Source: Nocardioides panzhihuensis
GTDB taxonomy: Bacteria > Actinomycetota > Actinomycetes > Propionibacteriales > Nocardioidaceae
Assembly (NCBI RefSeq): GCF_013408335.1
Contig: NZ_JACBZR010000001.1
Span: 2,356,001-2,420,000, forward strand
Length of the DNA: 64,000 bases
Direction: 5' to 3'
The notes beneath the pieces are model-generated. The model did not search any database. It was not told the origin of the DNA and saw only the letters and a list, made by a program, of their open reading frames with translations. Of this stretch, positions 33,044 to 41,117 are shown piece by piece (within the stretch, counting starts at the first letter, position 1; each line of letters begins with the position of its first letter). The position numbers were made by a program, and so were the translations under genes.

Positions 33044-34534
33044 TCAGCCCGCCGGGCCGCGCCTTCTCGCCGCGCCGAGCACGAGGTCGACCAGCAGGAA
33101 CGCCACCAGACTGATCCCCAGCAACGGGAAGAACCAGCCGACGAGCACCGTCACCGCGACCCCGCCGGCCAGCACCGTCCGCGGCAGTCGTCGCCAGGCG
33201 CCACGTGGCATCGGCCGGCCGAACCGCAGCCGGCTCGCGCCGCGAGGACGCCGCAGCCACCACATCCGGTAGCCCAGGAGCGTGAGGGCGATCAGCCCGA
33301 TCGCCAGCGCCGCCAGGACGATCTGGTTGGCGATGCCGAACAGGATGCCCATATGGGCGCCGATGGTCCAGGTGGACAGCTTGGCCATCAGCGGCCAGTC
33401 GGCGAAGTCGACACGGTCCACGACCGCGCCGCTGGCCGGATCGACGGCGACGGTGTCGTAGCTCGTCGGCCAGTCGCGCTTGTTCTCCGCGGCCGTCCAG
33501 GCACTGTCCTTGTCCGTCGGAGGCGTCAGGTGGAGCGGGTCGCCGAGTCCCTCCTCGCGGGCGGTGGCGAGCACACCGTCGATGCCCACACCGTCGACCA
33601 GGAGCGCGTCCGGGTCCTCGCCTGACGTCGCCGTGCGCGGCCCGTGGTGCTCGTGACCGCCCGCCGAGTTCTCGCCCTCCAGAGAGGTCGCCGGAAGCGG
33701 CTTCATCCAGGCCAGAGCGGTACGCAGCTCCTCGACGTTGGCTCCGGCGTAGCGCGACCAGGTCACCCCGGAGACCGACAGGACCAGCGCGCCCAGCAGG
33801 ACCGAGACACCGATCGCGCCGTGCCACGAGACAGCCCGCGCCCGCCCCCGGGCATCGAGGCGATGTCCTGAGCTTGTCGAAAGGTCGGGCGTCAGCATCC
33901 GGCGGGTGCGCCGCTCGCGCCGGCGCCTGCCGACCCAGAGCGCCAGCCCACCGAGGGCCACCACCCACAGCCAGCTCGCCGCGAGCTCGCTGTAGTTGCG
34001 GCCGAACACCCCCAGGTGGAGGTTGCGGTGGAGGTCGTCGAGCCACGCGCGGAAGCCGAGCCACTGGCCGTAGCTGCGTACCTGGCCCTCGACCTGGCCG
34101 GTGTAGGGGTTCACGAACACCGACATGTCGTAGTCGGTGGGGACGGTCTCGTCGGCGAAGACCACCCGGGTGCTGCGGTCGGCGGCCTCCGGGACGTCGA
34201 CCCGGAGGACGGCACCGTCGGGGTGGGTCGCGCGGGCGGCGGCGACCTGCTCGGCGAGCGTAACCCGGCCGTCTGCCGGGCTGACCTGGGTCAGCTCGCG
34301 GTAGGCGATCTGCTCCACCTGCGGGGCGATCGTGTAGAGCAGCCCGGTCACCGAGGCGACCAGGATGAACGGGGCCACCAGCACCCCGGCGTAGAAGTGC
34401 AGGCGCAGCACGAGCGGGCGGAGCATCGGCCACCAGTCGCGTCGTCGGCTCGGCGGGTCGAGGGCTGGTGCTGCCTGCGGGTCGGTCAGTGGCTCGGCCG
34501 GTGATGGGGTCTGGAACTGGGTCGGAACGGGCAT
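33044..34534 (-). CDS. PepSY-associated transmembrane protein
   Basis: 496 residues from ATG 34534. Four to five transmembrane helices with two PepSY domains: LRLHFYAGVLVAPFILVASVTGLLYTIAPQVE opens the first, and DDLHRNLHLG and VSWHGAIGVSVLLGALVLSVSG follow. The conserved histidines in these helices suggest heme or metal binding. Members of this family act as membrane redox partners in metal and siderophore handling, so a role in releasing metal from imported chelates is possible. A ubiquitous 20-base repeat sits in frame at 33865-33884. It converges on zur with six bases between. Confidence 0.8.
   Translation of the reverse strand: MPVPTQFQTPSPAEPLTDPQAAPALDPPSRRRDWWPMLRPLVLRLHFYAGVLVAPFILVASVTGLLYTIAPQVEQIAYRELTQVSPADGRVTLAEQVAAARATHPDGAVLRVDVPEAADRSTRVVFADETVPTDYDMSVFVNPYTGQVEGQVRSYGQWLGFRAWLDDLHRNLHLGVFGRNYSELAASWLWVVALGGLALWVGRRRRERRTRRMLTPDLSTSSGHRLDARGRARAVSWHGAIGVSVLLGALVLSVSGVTWSRYAGANVEELRTALAWMKPLPATSLEGENSAGGHEHHGPRTATSGEDPDALLVDGVGIDGVLATAREEGLGDPLHLTPPTDKDSAWTAAENKRDWPTSYDTVAVDPASGAVVDRVDFADWPLMAKLSTWTIGAHMGILFGIANQIVLAALAIGLIALTLLGYRMWWLRRPRGASRLRFGRPMPRGAWRRLPRTVLAGGVAVTVLVGWFFPLLGISLVAFLLVDLVLGAARRRGPAG
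33865..33884. repeat. Dispersed repeat of the TTTCGACAAGCTCAGGA type inside the PepSY gene
   Basis: The minus strand reads TTTCGACAAGCTCAGGA, a sequence I know as a very common short repeat in many GC-rich genomes. Here it lies inside the PepSY gene at the junction between two domains and is translated without breaking the frame (as DLSTSSGH). It looks like a tolerated insertion in a linker. Confidence 0.5.
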
Positions 34535-34610
34535 TCGGGGTTTCTCTTCTCGCGATTCGGGTACGCAAGACAGCCACCGGGACTCACCCGGTGGTGCTCG
34601 CAGAGGGAAC

Positions 34611-35180
34611 TCAGAGGCCGAAGGGCCTCGGCGGTCCCCTTCGCGGAGAGACGGCGACCCACGGAGCCGGTCGCGGGATGACCTGCCGCACCTCGGCGAG
34701 CAGGTCACCGACGACCACGAGCCGCGGGACGAGAAGGCTGCGTACGACCACGGCGAGAGCCCTGCGGTGCAGCCCCCAGACGACGACGGAGAGCACGGCC
34801 GCGCAGGCGTGGGCCAAGAGCATCGACGCGCTGCCGTCGGCGTGGCCGACGATGTGGCCGACAGCGTGCTGGTGCTGGGCGCCGGGGGCGGCGAAGGCAG
34901 CGAAGACCTCGTGGAGTCCCAGCTGGGACAACCCGGCCGCGAGCGTGCCGCCGAGGAGGCCGACGCGACGCTGCAGCACCACGATGCCCACGCCGAAGAC
35001 GGCCAGTGCCGCCGCGGCCAGCCAGCCGGCGCTCGGCAGGGCGCCGCCCGCGGCCACGTGGGCCAGGCCCGCACCGGTCATGATCTGGAGCGTGGCGAGC
35101 AGGGAGAGCCACACGCTTCCGCGTACCGGCCTCACCACTCGCAGCTCCACGCACAGCACCGTATCCCGAGTCGGCGTCAC
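34611..35180 (-). CDS. Membrane protein with His-rich loop
   Basis: 189 residues with about four to five hydrophobic helices and a loop GAQHQHAVGHIVGHADGS that contains five histidines. No family recognised. It lies 77 bases upstream of the PepSY gene on the same strand, and such small polytopic proteins often accompany PepSY genes, so it may belong to the same metal-related unit. The His cluster is the only functional hint. Confidence 0.6.
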   Translation of the reverse strand: MTPTRDTVLCVELRVVRPVRGSVWLSLLATLQIMTGAGLAHVAAGGALPSAGWLAAAALAVFGVGIVVLQRRVGLLGGTLAAGLSQLGLHEVFAAFAAPGAQHQHAVGHIVGHADGSASMLLAHACAAVLSVVVWGLHRRALAVVVRSLLVPRLVVVGDLLAEVRQVIPRPAPWVAVSPRRGPPRPFGL

Positions 35181-35235
35181 GATCGGGTTCCTACGCTCGT
35201 GGCACGCTCATGCGCTCACAGCTGGTCGATCGCCG

Positions 35236-36282
35236 TCAGAGCTCGTCGTAGCTTCCTTCGACGAGGAAGGTCGGATGCCCGCCCAGGTCCTTGTCGTCGG
35301 TCGGGATCACCGGGCTCACCGGTGTGCAGGCGAGCGTTCGCAGCTCGCAGGTGACGACCTGCCGCGCGCGCAGTACGTTGGCCGCTTTCGGGTCGATGCG
35401 CTCCGCGACACCGAAGAAGTTGTCCTCGTCGCTCCACCCGACCAGCTTGAAATGCTCCCACGGCGCGTCGATCGTGCGCTGGCGTCCGGTCCGCGCGTCG
35501 TACACCACCGCCTGAGTGGGCCACTCCGTCACGTCGAAGATCGTGCTCCGGTCCGGGGAGAGCCGCCCGACCCCGGCGATCCAGGAGTCGGCAAGCTCCC
35601 GCCTGTTGCCCTCTCCGCCGAGAAAGACGTCGAACCCGTCGCGGAACAGGGTTTCGGCGTGGCCCTCGTAGACCTCCCCGTCCGGACTGGCGCTCGCCGG
35701 GGTCGCGGAGCCGTCGTCGAGGTCGATGGTGGTGCCGTCGTAGAAGAGGCGCTCGTTGCTCACCCCTCCCAGCAGCGGCATGACCTCGCCGTAGAGGTCC
35801 TCCAGGTCCGCGCCGCTGTCGGGCTCCTCGTCAGGAGTTCGATAGATCTGCTCACCGGTGCGAGTGTCGAACACCGCCACCTGGAGCACGTGGGTGCCGA
35901 ACTCGTCGGTCGGACCACGCGACTGGTCCACGGTGGCGAACACCGAGCGGTCCGCCGACACGGCCATGTTGCGCCAGCCGACGTCCTCGACCTTCTCGGT
36001 CTGACCCTCCGCGCTCGTGAACATCAGCGTCTGGCCGCGCATCCAGTAGACACCGGTCGCGCCGAGCACGAACTCGTCCACGCGCTCGCCGAGATCGACG
36101 GTCCGCTCCCCCACGTGGAGCGTGCCGTCGGCGTACCAGGCCGGCGCCGTGGCCTCCCACTCGGTCGGTCCCACGGGCAGCGAGAAGGGCTCCTTGCCGC
36201 CGACGGTCGCGGACGAGCTCCCGCAGCCGGCCGCCACGAGGGAGACCAGCGCGCCGGCGACGACGACCGCACGTGGGTTCAT
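35236..36282 (-). CDS. Predicted beta-propeller lipoprotein
   Basis: 348 residues. A lipoprotein signal peptide ends in LVAAGC, with Cys20 as the lipidated residue. The rest is beta-rich with repeated blade-like units (MAVSADRSVFATVDQSRG, VAVFDTRTGEQIYRT, RLSPDRSTIFDVTEW), as in extracellular propellers. A pair of Cys near the C terminus (TCELRTLACTP) may form a disulfide. Its ATG overlaps the stop of the DUF3159 gene, which marks the right edge of the accessory block. Function unknown. Confidence 0.65.
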   Translation of the reverse strand: MNPRAVVVAGALVSLVAAGCGSSSATVGGKEPFSLPVGPTEWEATAPAWYADGTLHVGERTVDLGERVDEFVLGATGVYWMRGQTLMFTSAEGQTEKVEDVGWRNMAVSADRSVFATVDQSRGPTDEFGTHVLQVAVFDTRTGEQIYRTPDEEPDSGADLEDLYGEVMPLLGGVSNERLFYDGTTIDLDDGSATPASASPDGEVYEGHAETLFRDGFDVFLGGEGNRRELADSWIAGVGRLSPDRSTIFDVTEWPTQAVVYDARTGRQRTIDAPWEHFKLVGWSDEDNFFGVAERIDPKAANVLRARQVVTCELRTLACTPVSPVIPTDDKDLGGHPTFLVEGSYDEL

Positions 36283-37052
36283 CGCGCCGCCGACTGGACC
36301 GGGGTGTGGTTGCGGGCGAGGAGCCATATCATGGTGCCGTAGCAGGCGATCCGCAGCACCCAGCCGAAGCCGGTGCGGAGGATGCCGAGGGCGAGGATCG
36401 CCCAGTCGCGGTCGATCGTGCCGCTCCAGGCGAGGAACCAGATCGGGCCCTGGATGGCCGCTCCGATCGCGCCCGGCGCCAGGAAGAGCCAGGTCAGCCG
36501 CGTGCACAGCTTCACGATCTGCTTGTCCTGGTGCCACTCGAGCGGATCGCCGCTGGCGACACCGATGAAGAAGCCGAAGATCGGCCAGCCGATCAGGCAC
36601 AGACCGCCGACCACGACCGTGTAGCCGAGGCTGATCAGGATGCCGGGCAGGAAGTAGGCCAGGGCCTGCTCCTCGGCGGATCCACCCATCGACTGGGCCA
36701 GCCGCACGACCGCGAAGCCGATGACGATCCCGAAGATGGCGTTGCCGACGTACTGCAGGCTCGAGCGCTGCACGAGCCGGACCGCCAAGAAGATGGCCGC
36801 GGTCGCGGCCGAGGCGATCAGCGCGACCTTGAGGTCCTTGACCGCCAGCCAGGCGATGGTGAAGACCAGGCCGGGCACGCCGGCCTCCAGCATCCCACGC
36901 ACACCTCCGAGCCCGGCCGACATCTGGCGGCGTACGACCGCCTCGACGGTGTCGACCGTCGGATGGTTGTGCTCGTGGTCCGGGTCGTGGTCGACCGGCC
37001 GGTCGTCGTCGGCAGGGGTCTCAGAGGTGGGGGTCACGTTTGGTTGGCTCAC
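36279..37052 (-). CDS. DUF3159 membrane protein
   Basis: 257 residues. A charged His/Asp-rich N-terminal stretch (DHDPDHEHNHP) precedes about six transmembrane helices. The signature GLVFTIAWLAVKDLKVAL and the loop EWHQDKQIVKLC fit the DUF3159 family, known from Rv2693c-type proteins. It overlaps the OB-fold gene upstream by ATGA. The function of the family is not established. Confidence 0.85.
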   Translation of the reverse strand: MSQPNVTPTSETPADDDRPVDHDPDHEHNHPTVDTVEAVVRRQMSAGLGGVRGMLEAGVPGLVFTIAWLAVKDLKVALIASAATAAIFLAVRLVQRSSLQYVGNAIFGIVIGFAVVRLAQSMGGSAEEQALAYFLPGILISLGYTVVVGGLCLIGWPIFGFFIGVASGDPLEWHQDKQIVKLCTRLTWLFLAPGAIGAAIQGPIWFLAWSGTIDRDWAILALGILRTGFGWVLRIACYGTMIWLLARNHTPVQSAAR

Positions 37053-37420
37053 TCGTTGGGGTCCGGAATCAGCTCGTAGCGGGGGTTGAACATGATGCGC
37101 TGGCCGTCGTTGCGGCCGATGCGGCCCTGCACCTGCAGGGACCGGCCCGGGCTGACCCCGGCGATGCGCCGGCGGCCCAGCCAGATGAGCGTCAGGGTGC
37201 CGGAGCCGTCGAAGAGCTCGGCCTCCAGCGCTGGGACGCCGCCGCGCGGTCGCAGGGTGATCGTACGCAGCGTCCCCCGTAACCGCACCGTCTCACGGTC
37301 GGGCGCGTCGGCGATGGAGGCGACATCCTTGGCGACGTACGCTGCCCGGATCTCGCTCGCGTCGATCGAGGCGGTGTTCGCCCACTCGCTGAGCTTCGCA
37401 CGCAGCCGGCCCTTGGACAT
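37049..37420 (-). CDS. OB-fold nucleic-acid-binding protein
   Basis: 123 residues with a RecG/tRNA-type OB fold: RLRGTLRTITLRP, FDGSGTLTLIWLGRRRIAGVSPGRSLQVQGRI, ending MFNPRYELIPDP. Rv2694c-like by position and sequence. It is probably a nucleic-acid-binding protein; ligand unknown. It lies between the DUF3710 and DUF3159 genes, 10 bases after the former. Confidence 0.85.
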   Translation of the reverse strand: MSKGRLRAKLSEWANTASIDASEIRAAYVAKDVASIADAPDRETVRLRGTLRTITLRPRGGVPALEAELFDGSGTLTLIWLGRRRIAGVSPGRSLQVQGRIGRNDGQRIMFNPRYELIPDPNE

Positions 37421-37430
37421 CGCTAGCCGA

Positions 37431-38093
37431 TCATTTCTCGACGCGGCGCGCGTTGGGCGGCAGCTTCACCTCGAGCGCCTCGCCCTTGGGCTTGGCCTCG
37501 TCCCCGCGGCACACGACGACCTGCTCGAGGAGCTTCTCCCACTCCTTGCCCGCGGTCGGCTCCATCGCCGGGCGGCCGAGCATGGTGGCGCGGAGCATCC
37601 AACGCGGACCGTTGACGCCGATGATGCGGGTCTGCTGGACGGCAGGCTGTCCCTCGGGGAGCTTCACCTTCATCTGCGTGATCAGCTCGGTGCCCCACGG
37701 ACCCTCCAGATCGGCGGTCGCGCCGCCGCGCTGCTGGACGTCCTCGCGAAGCATCGGCAGCGACTCGGTCCACAGGTCGCCGTCGCGGGGCGCGGCGAAG
37801 GCGCGCAGCTCCATGGCGCCGTCCTCGGCGGTCAGCATCACGGCCGCGATCTGGCCGGACTTCTCGTCCACCTGCAGGCGCAGCTCCTTGCCCGGCGCCG
37901 GGGCCAGCATCATCGAGCCCAGGTCCACCCAGTCACCGGTGATCAGCCCGTCGGGGACCGAGTCGATGTCGAACGGTCCGATCTCGGGAGCTGCGGGCAC
38001 CGGCCGCTCGGGGGCCACCGGCCCCTCGTCGACCGATGCAGACGGCTCTCCCCGGTGGGAGGGCGTGGACTTGCGACGGAACTTCACGACCAT
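37431..38093 (-). CDS. DUF3710 protein
   Basis: 220 residues. A positively charged, Pro-rich N terminus is followed by the family core FDIDSVPDGLITGDWVDLGSMMLAPAPGKELRLQVDE and RIIGVNGPRWMLRATMLG. Conserved across actinobacteria next to dut (Rv2696c position). No enzymatic motif seen; function unknown. Confidence 0.85.
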   Translation of the reverse strand: MVVKFRRKSTPSHRGEPSASVDEGPVAPERPVPAAPEIGPFDIDSVPDGLITGDWVDLGSMMLAPAPGKELRLQVDEKSGQIAAVMLTAEDGAMELRAFAAPRDGDLWTESLPMLREDVQQRGGATADLEGPWGTELITQMKVKLPEGQPAVQQTRIIGVNGPRWMLRATMLGRPAMEPTAGKEWEKLLEQVVVCRGDEAKPKGEALEVKLPPNARRVEK

Positions 38094-38145
38094 CTGCTTT
38101 CAGGTTGCGGCGACTCTGTGAGGAGACTTATCTAACACTGACTCC

Positions 38146-38607
38146 TCAACGGTTGGAGAAGCCCCCTGTAGAACCGTAACCCCCATCGCCACGAACCGAG
38201 TCCGGTAAGTCGGCCAACTCGGAGACCTCGACGAAACTGGCCTGCTCCACGCGCTGGATCACCAGCTGGGCGATCCGGTCACCGCGCCGCAGCTCGATGG
38301 CCTCGACGGGGTCGAGGTTGATCAACGCCACCTTCACCTCGCCGCGGTATCCAGCGTCGACCGTCCCTGGGGCGTTGACGATGGAGAGCCCGTGCTTGGC
38401 GGCCAGCCCGGAACGCGGATGCACCAGGGCGGCGTACCCGTGCGGCAGAGCGATCGCGATCCCGGTCGGCACCAGCGCCCGCTCCCCCGGTTTCAGGGTC
38501 ACGTCCACGGTCGTCCGCAGGTCGGCTCCGGCATCCCCGGGATGGGCGTACGCAGGTGGCGGCAGCTCCGCGTCCAGCCGCACCAAGGCTACTTCGAGAT
38601 CAGACAC
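38146..38607 (-). CDS. dut: Deoxyuridine 5'-triphosphate nucleotidohydrolase
   Basis: 153 residues from GTG 38607. All five dUTPase motifs are visible: [57 protein letters not shown] and the flexible C-terminal arm [11 protein letters not shown]. Hydrolyses dUTP to dUMP as a homotrimer, keeping uracil out of DNA. The start is set by homology; a longer frame to 38844 runs through the promoter region and is not used. Confidence 0.95.
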   Translation of the reverse strand: MSDLEVALVRLDAELPPPAYAHPGDAGADLRTTVDVTLKPGERALVPTGIAIALPHGYAALVHPRSGLAAKHGLSIVNAPGTVDAGYRGEVKVALINLDPVEAIELRRGDRIAQLVIQRVEQASFVEVSELADLPDSVRGDGGYGSTGGFSNR

Positions 38608-38670
38608 ACCCCGCACCTTAGTGGCGCCGAGGCTCACCCGATTCGTGACTCCCTTGACCGACATGAAAAA

Positions 38671-38685
38671 CTCACGATTCGTGAG
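38671..38685. promoter_or_regulatory. CTCACG-N3-CGTGAG palindrome upstream of DUF3093
   Basis: CTCACGATTCGTGAG is a perfect 15-base palindrome with a three-base centre. A related copy, CTCACCCGATTCGTGAC, occurs 38 bases to the left (38633-38649). The half-sites are identical to those of the palindrome at 52508-52522 before the SulP gene. It lies between dut and the DUF3093 gene and overlaps one of its possible starts. Confidence 0.45.
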
Positions 38686-39139
38686 CACCTCCGCGTACGA
38701 CGAGCGACTGACCGTACCGCTGAGGTGGTGGGTCCAGGGCGTCATGTTCCTGGCAACCCTGTGGATCGCGGTCATCTTGTGGGTCCCACCCGCGCTCGCC
38801 TGGGGCATCACCGCGGCGACCGTCGGTCTGTTCGCACTGGCCATGATCGTCTACGGCAACGCCAGGATCACCGTCGCGGACGGCGTCCTGCGCGCCGGGC
38901 CCGCGCGGATCGAGGCTGGTTTCCTCGGCGAGGCCGTCGCTCTCGACGAGACCGAGGCACATCACCTGGCGGGCCGCGACGCCGACGCCAGGGCGTACCT
39001 GCTGCTGCGTCCCTACCTCAAGCGCGCGGTGCGGATCACCATCGAGGACCCGGCCGACCCGGCGCCCTACTGGCTGCTGTTCACCCGCCACCCGGTAGCG
39101 CTCGCCAAGTCGGTCAACGCGCTCCGCGCGAGTCTGTGA
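38681..39139 (+). CDS. DUF3093 membrane protein
   Basis: About 152 residues from a GTG at 38681; an ATG at 38663 would add six residues. Two adjacent transmembrane helices ([19 protein letters not shown] and [21 protein letters not shown]) are followed by a PH-like beta domain ending [18 protein letters not shown]. Rv2698-like in order and layout, divergent from dut. Neither start has a clear Shine-Dalgarno sequence, so leaderless translation is possible. Function unknown. Confidence 0.8.
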   Translation: MSTSAYDERLTVPLRWWVQGVMFLATLWIAVILWVPPALAWGITAATVGLFALAMIVYGNARITVADGVLRAGPARIEAGFLGEAVALDETEAHHLAGRDADARAYLLLRPYLKRAVRITIEDPADPAPYWLLFTRHPVALAKSVNALRASL

Positions 39140-39174
39140 GCGCCATCCCCGCGCGCATGGCCTAGGCTCGAGGC

Positions 39175-39495
39175 ATGTCCAAGTCCAACAACGCCCATGG
39201 CAAAAAGGCACAGCAGGGCGACAAGATCTGGGCGGTCATGGCTCTCGTCAGCGGGCTCGGTGCCGCCAAGATCACCAGCAAGGTCCTCTCCTCAGGCTGG
39301 CAGGCGTCCACCGGGCGCAAACCGCCGGCCAACCCCGCAGATCCCGACGTACGCCTCGTGGATGCTGTGATCTGGTCGGCTGTCACCGGGGCGACCGTCG
39401 CGCTCGTGCGGATGTTCGCTCAGCGGCGCGCGGCCAACTACTACGTGAAATCGGTCGGCCGGTTGCCCAAGCAGCTGGAGAAGGACCAGTCCTGA
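39175..39495 (+). CDS. DUF4235 membrane protein
   Basis: 106 residues. Two hydrophobic stretches (KIWAVMALVSGLGAAKITSKVL and VDAVIWSAVTGATVALVRMF) flank a short loop with PPANPADPDVRL, typical of DUF4235. A small actinobacterial membrane protein of unknown function. It lies 35 bases after the DUF3093 gene and is followed by a terminator. Confidence 0.85.
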   Translation: MSKSNNAHGKKAQQGDKIWAVMALVSGLGAAKITSKVLSSGWQASTGRKPPANPADPDVRLVDAVIWSAVTGATVALVRMFAQRRAANYYVKSVGRLPKQLEKDQS

Positions 39496-39515
39496 ATCAG
39501 CAGAGCATGAGATAG

Positions 39516-39556
39516 AACGAAGGCCGTACGGAGAATTCCGTGCGGCCTTCGTTTCT
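39516..39556. terminator. Intrinsic terminator after the DUF4235 gene
   Basis: A 17-base stem (39516-39532 with 39537-39553, one G-U) closes a GAAT loop and is followed by TCTC after a TTT run. Confidence 0.85.
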
Positions 39557-39581
39557 CAACCTGGCTTGCGCCGGGCTTTCA

Positions 39582-39645
39582 GCCGAGTCGGCTCGTTCGT
39601 ACAAAACGCTTGCTAGCGCATGCTGTACAAATGCGCCGACTCGGC
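39582..39645. repeat. Inverted repeat between convergent genes
   Basis: GCCGAGTCGGC (39582-39592) and GCCGACTCGGC (39635-39645) form 11-base arms around 42 bases that contain two GTACAAA tracts. It lies in the gap between the DUF4235 terminator and the DUF4193 gene. It could be part of a termination region or a protein-binding site; no gene fits here. Confidence 0.4.
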
Positions 39646-39647
39646 GT

Positions 39648-39674
39648 CTTTGACTGTGCTACGCACAGTCAAAG
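39648..39674 (-). terminator. Hairpin overlapping the DUF4193 stop codon
   Basis: A 12-base perfect stem (39648-39659 with 39663-39674) with a three-base loop. The TAG stop (39661-39659) spans the loop and the last base of one arm, so the 3' end of the coding region itself forms the hairpin. Confidence 0.55.
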
Positions 39675-39949
39675 CAGATCATCTTCTTCTCGTCAGCCAG
39701 CTGGCTGCGGTGGTGGACCAGGAAGCAGCTCATACACGTGAACTCGTCCTCCTGCTTCGGCTTCACCTCGACCGCGAGCTCCTCGTGGCTGAGGTCGGCT
39801 CCAGGGAGCTCGAACGACTCTGCCGCCTCAGCCTCGTCCTCATCGACCTTGCCCGAGTTCTTGTCGTGACGACGAGCCTTGAGCTCTTCGATGCTCTCCT
39901 CGGACTGGTCCTCTTCATTCTTACGCGGTGCGTCGTAGTCCGTCGCCAT
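39659..39949 (-). CDS. DUF4193 protein
   Basis: 96 residues from ATG 39949 (MATDYDAPRKNEEDQSEESI). Acidic, disordered first half, then a zinc-ribbon-like end with CMSC and CFDC pairs (EDEFTCMSCFLVHHRSQL and MICFDCA). Rv2699c-like and widely conserved in actinobacteria; function unknown. It stands alone, with terminators on the downstream side. The 267 bases between it and suhB hold no gene I can support. Confidence 0.9.
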   Translation of the reverse strand: MATDYDAPRKNEEDQSEESIEELKARRHDKNSGKVDEDEAEAAESFELPGADLSHEELAVEVKPKQEDEFTCMSCFLVHHRSQLADEKKMICFDCA

Positions 39950-40216
39950 TTGCGCCACTCCCCTTCTCACTCATCTTCAGTCCCCCCGCGCGCCCCCGAG
40001 GGCAGCGGCACGGCCCGTGATTGTGCACCATCCACGTGCATTTCGCACACTCTGCCGGGTTCCGCGTCGCCGAAACGTTCTGTCACCTGCGGGTATTCCC
40101 TATCACGGGGGTAGGTGAGCAGTGACCTTCGGGTGGGTGAACGCGGTCATGACCGACGGAGCTCCGGGACCGTCCCGGCCGTCGGCCGGTCATAGATCTA
40201 CATCAACCGGCGGCAT

Positions 40217-41092
40217 TCAGCCGGGTACGACACCCGGGAGCGACTCAACTGGCAGAAAACCGGCCTGAACAGCCGCTTTCCGCAGCTCGTCGTAGCCGTG
40301 CGCGGGTGCGACGAGGACGAACCGGCGACCGCCCGCCCCGGTCGTCGCCTCCCAGCGCGCTCCCGCCGCCTCGGCCACCAGGCCCGCCGCGGCGTGGTCC
40401 CACAGATGCAGCCCCTCCTCCAGGTAGCCGTCGAGGGTGCCATCGGCCACCCCGCAGATGTCCAGGGCTGCCGAGCCGATGCGACGAACGTCACGTACGA
40501 CCGGGAGGAACCGCACCAGTGCCTCGGCCTGGATCCGGCGGAGCTCGGCGTCGTACGAGAAGCCGGTGGCGATGAGCCGCTGGGCGAGCTCCGCGGGCCG
40601 GCGTACGGCCATGGGCTCGCCATCCTTGACCGCGGCGGCCGATCCGTCAGGCTGACGGAAGGCGGCGTAGAGGGTTCCGCGGGGCACGTCGACGACCACC
40701 CCGGCGACCACCTCGCCGGCGTACTCCGCGGCGATCGAGACCGCGTAGCCGGGCAGGCCGTAGAGGAAGTTGACGGTGCCGTCGATCGGGTCGACGATCC
40801 AGCGGACACCGCTGGTGCCCGACGTCTCCTCACCCTCCTCTCCGAAGAAGGCGTCCTTCGGACGCTCCTGGGAGATCAGCCGCCTGATCAGCGCCTCGGT
40901 GTCGCGGTCCGCCTGGGTGACGACGTCGGTCGCGGTCGACTTGGTGGCAGCCACCTCGATTACGCCGGCGGCTCGCTCACGCACGAGGTCCGCCGCAGCG
41001 CGGGCGGTCGTCACGGCGAGCGCGAGCAGGTCTCCGGCCTTGGGAACTGGGCACTGCGATGCGGGCGGGGACGGCTCTGGACGGTCTGTCAT
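40217..41092 (-). CDS. suhB: Inositol monophosphatase family protein
   Basis: 291 residues from ATG 41092. Metal-site motifs of the family are present: GEEGEE, WIVDPIDGTVNFLYGLPGYAVSIA and the C-terminal LWDHAAAGLVAEAAGA. Hydrolyses inositol monophosphate or related sugar phosphates with Mg2+. Position matches Rv2701c (suhB) after DUF4193. A further N-terminal extension of the open frame has no support. Confidence 0.9.
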   Translation of the reverse strand: MTDRPEPSPPASQCPVPKAGDLLALAVTTARAAADLVRERAAGVIEVAATKSTATDVVTQADRDTEALIRRLISQERPKDAFFGEEGEETSGTSGVRWIVDPIDGTVNFLYGLPGYAVSIAAEYAGEVVAGVVVDVPRGTLYAAFRQPDGSAAAVKDGEPMAVRRPAELAQRLIATGFSYDAELRRIQAEALVRFLPVVRDVRRIGSAALDICGVADGTLDGYLEEGLHLWDHAAAGLVAEAAGARWEATTGAGGRRFVLVAPAHGYDELRKAAVQAGFLPVESLPGVVPG

Positions 41093-41117
41093 GGGGCCGA
41101 CCCTATGCCGCGGGTGA

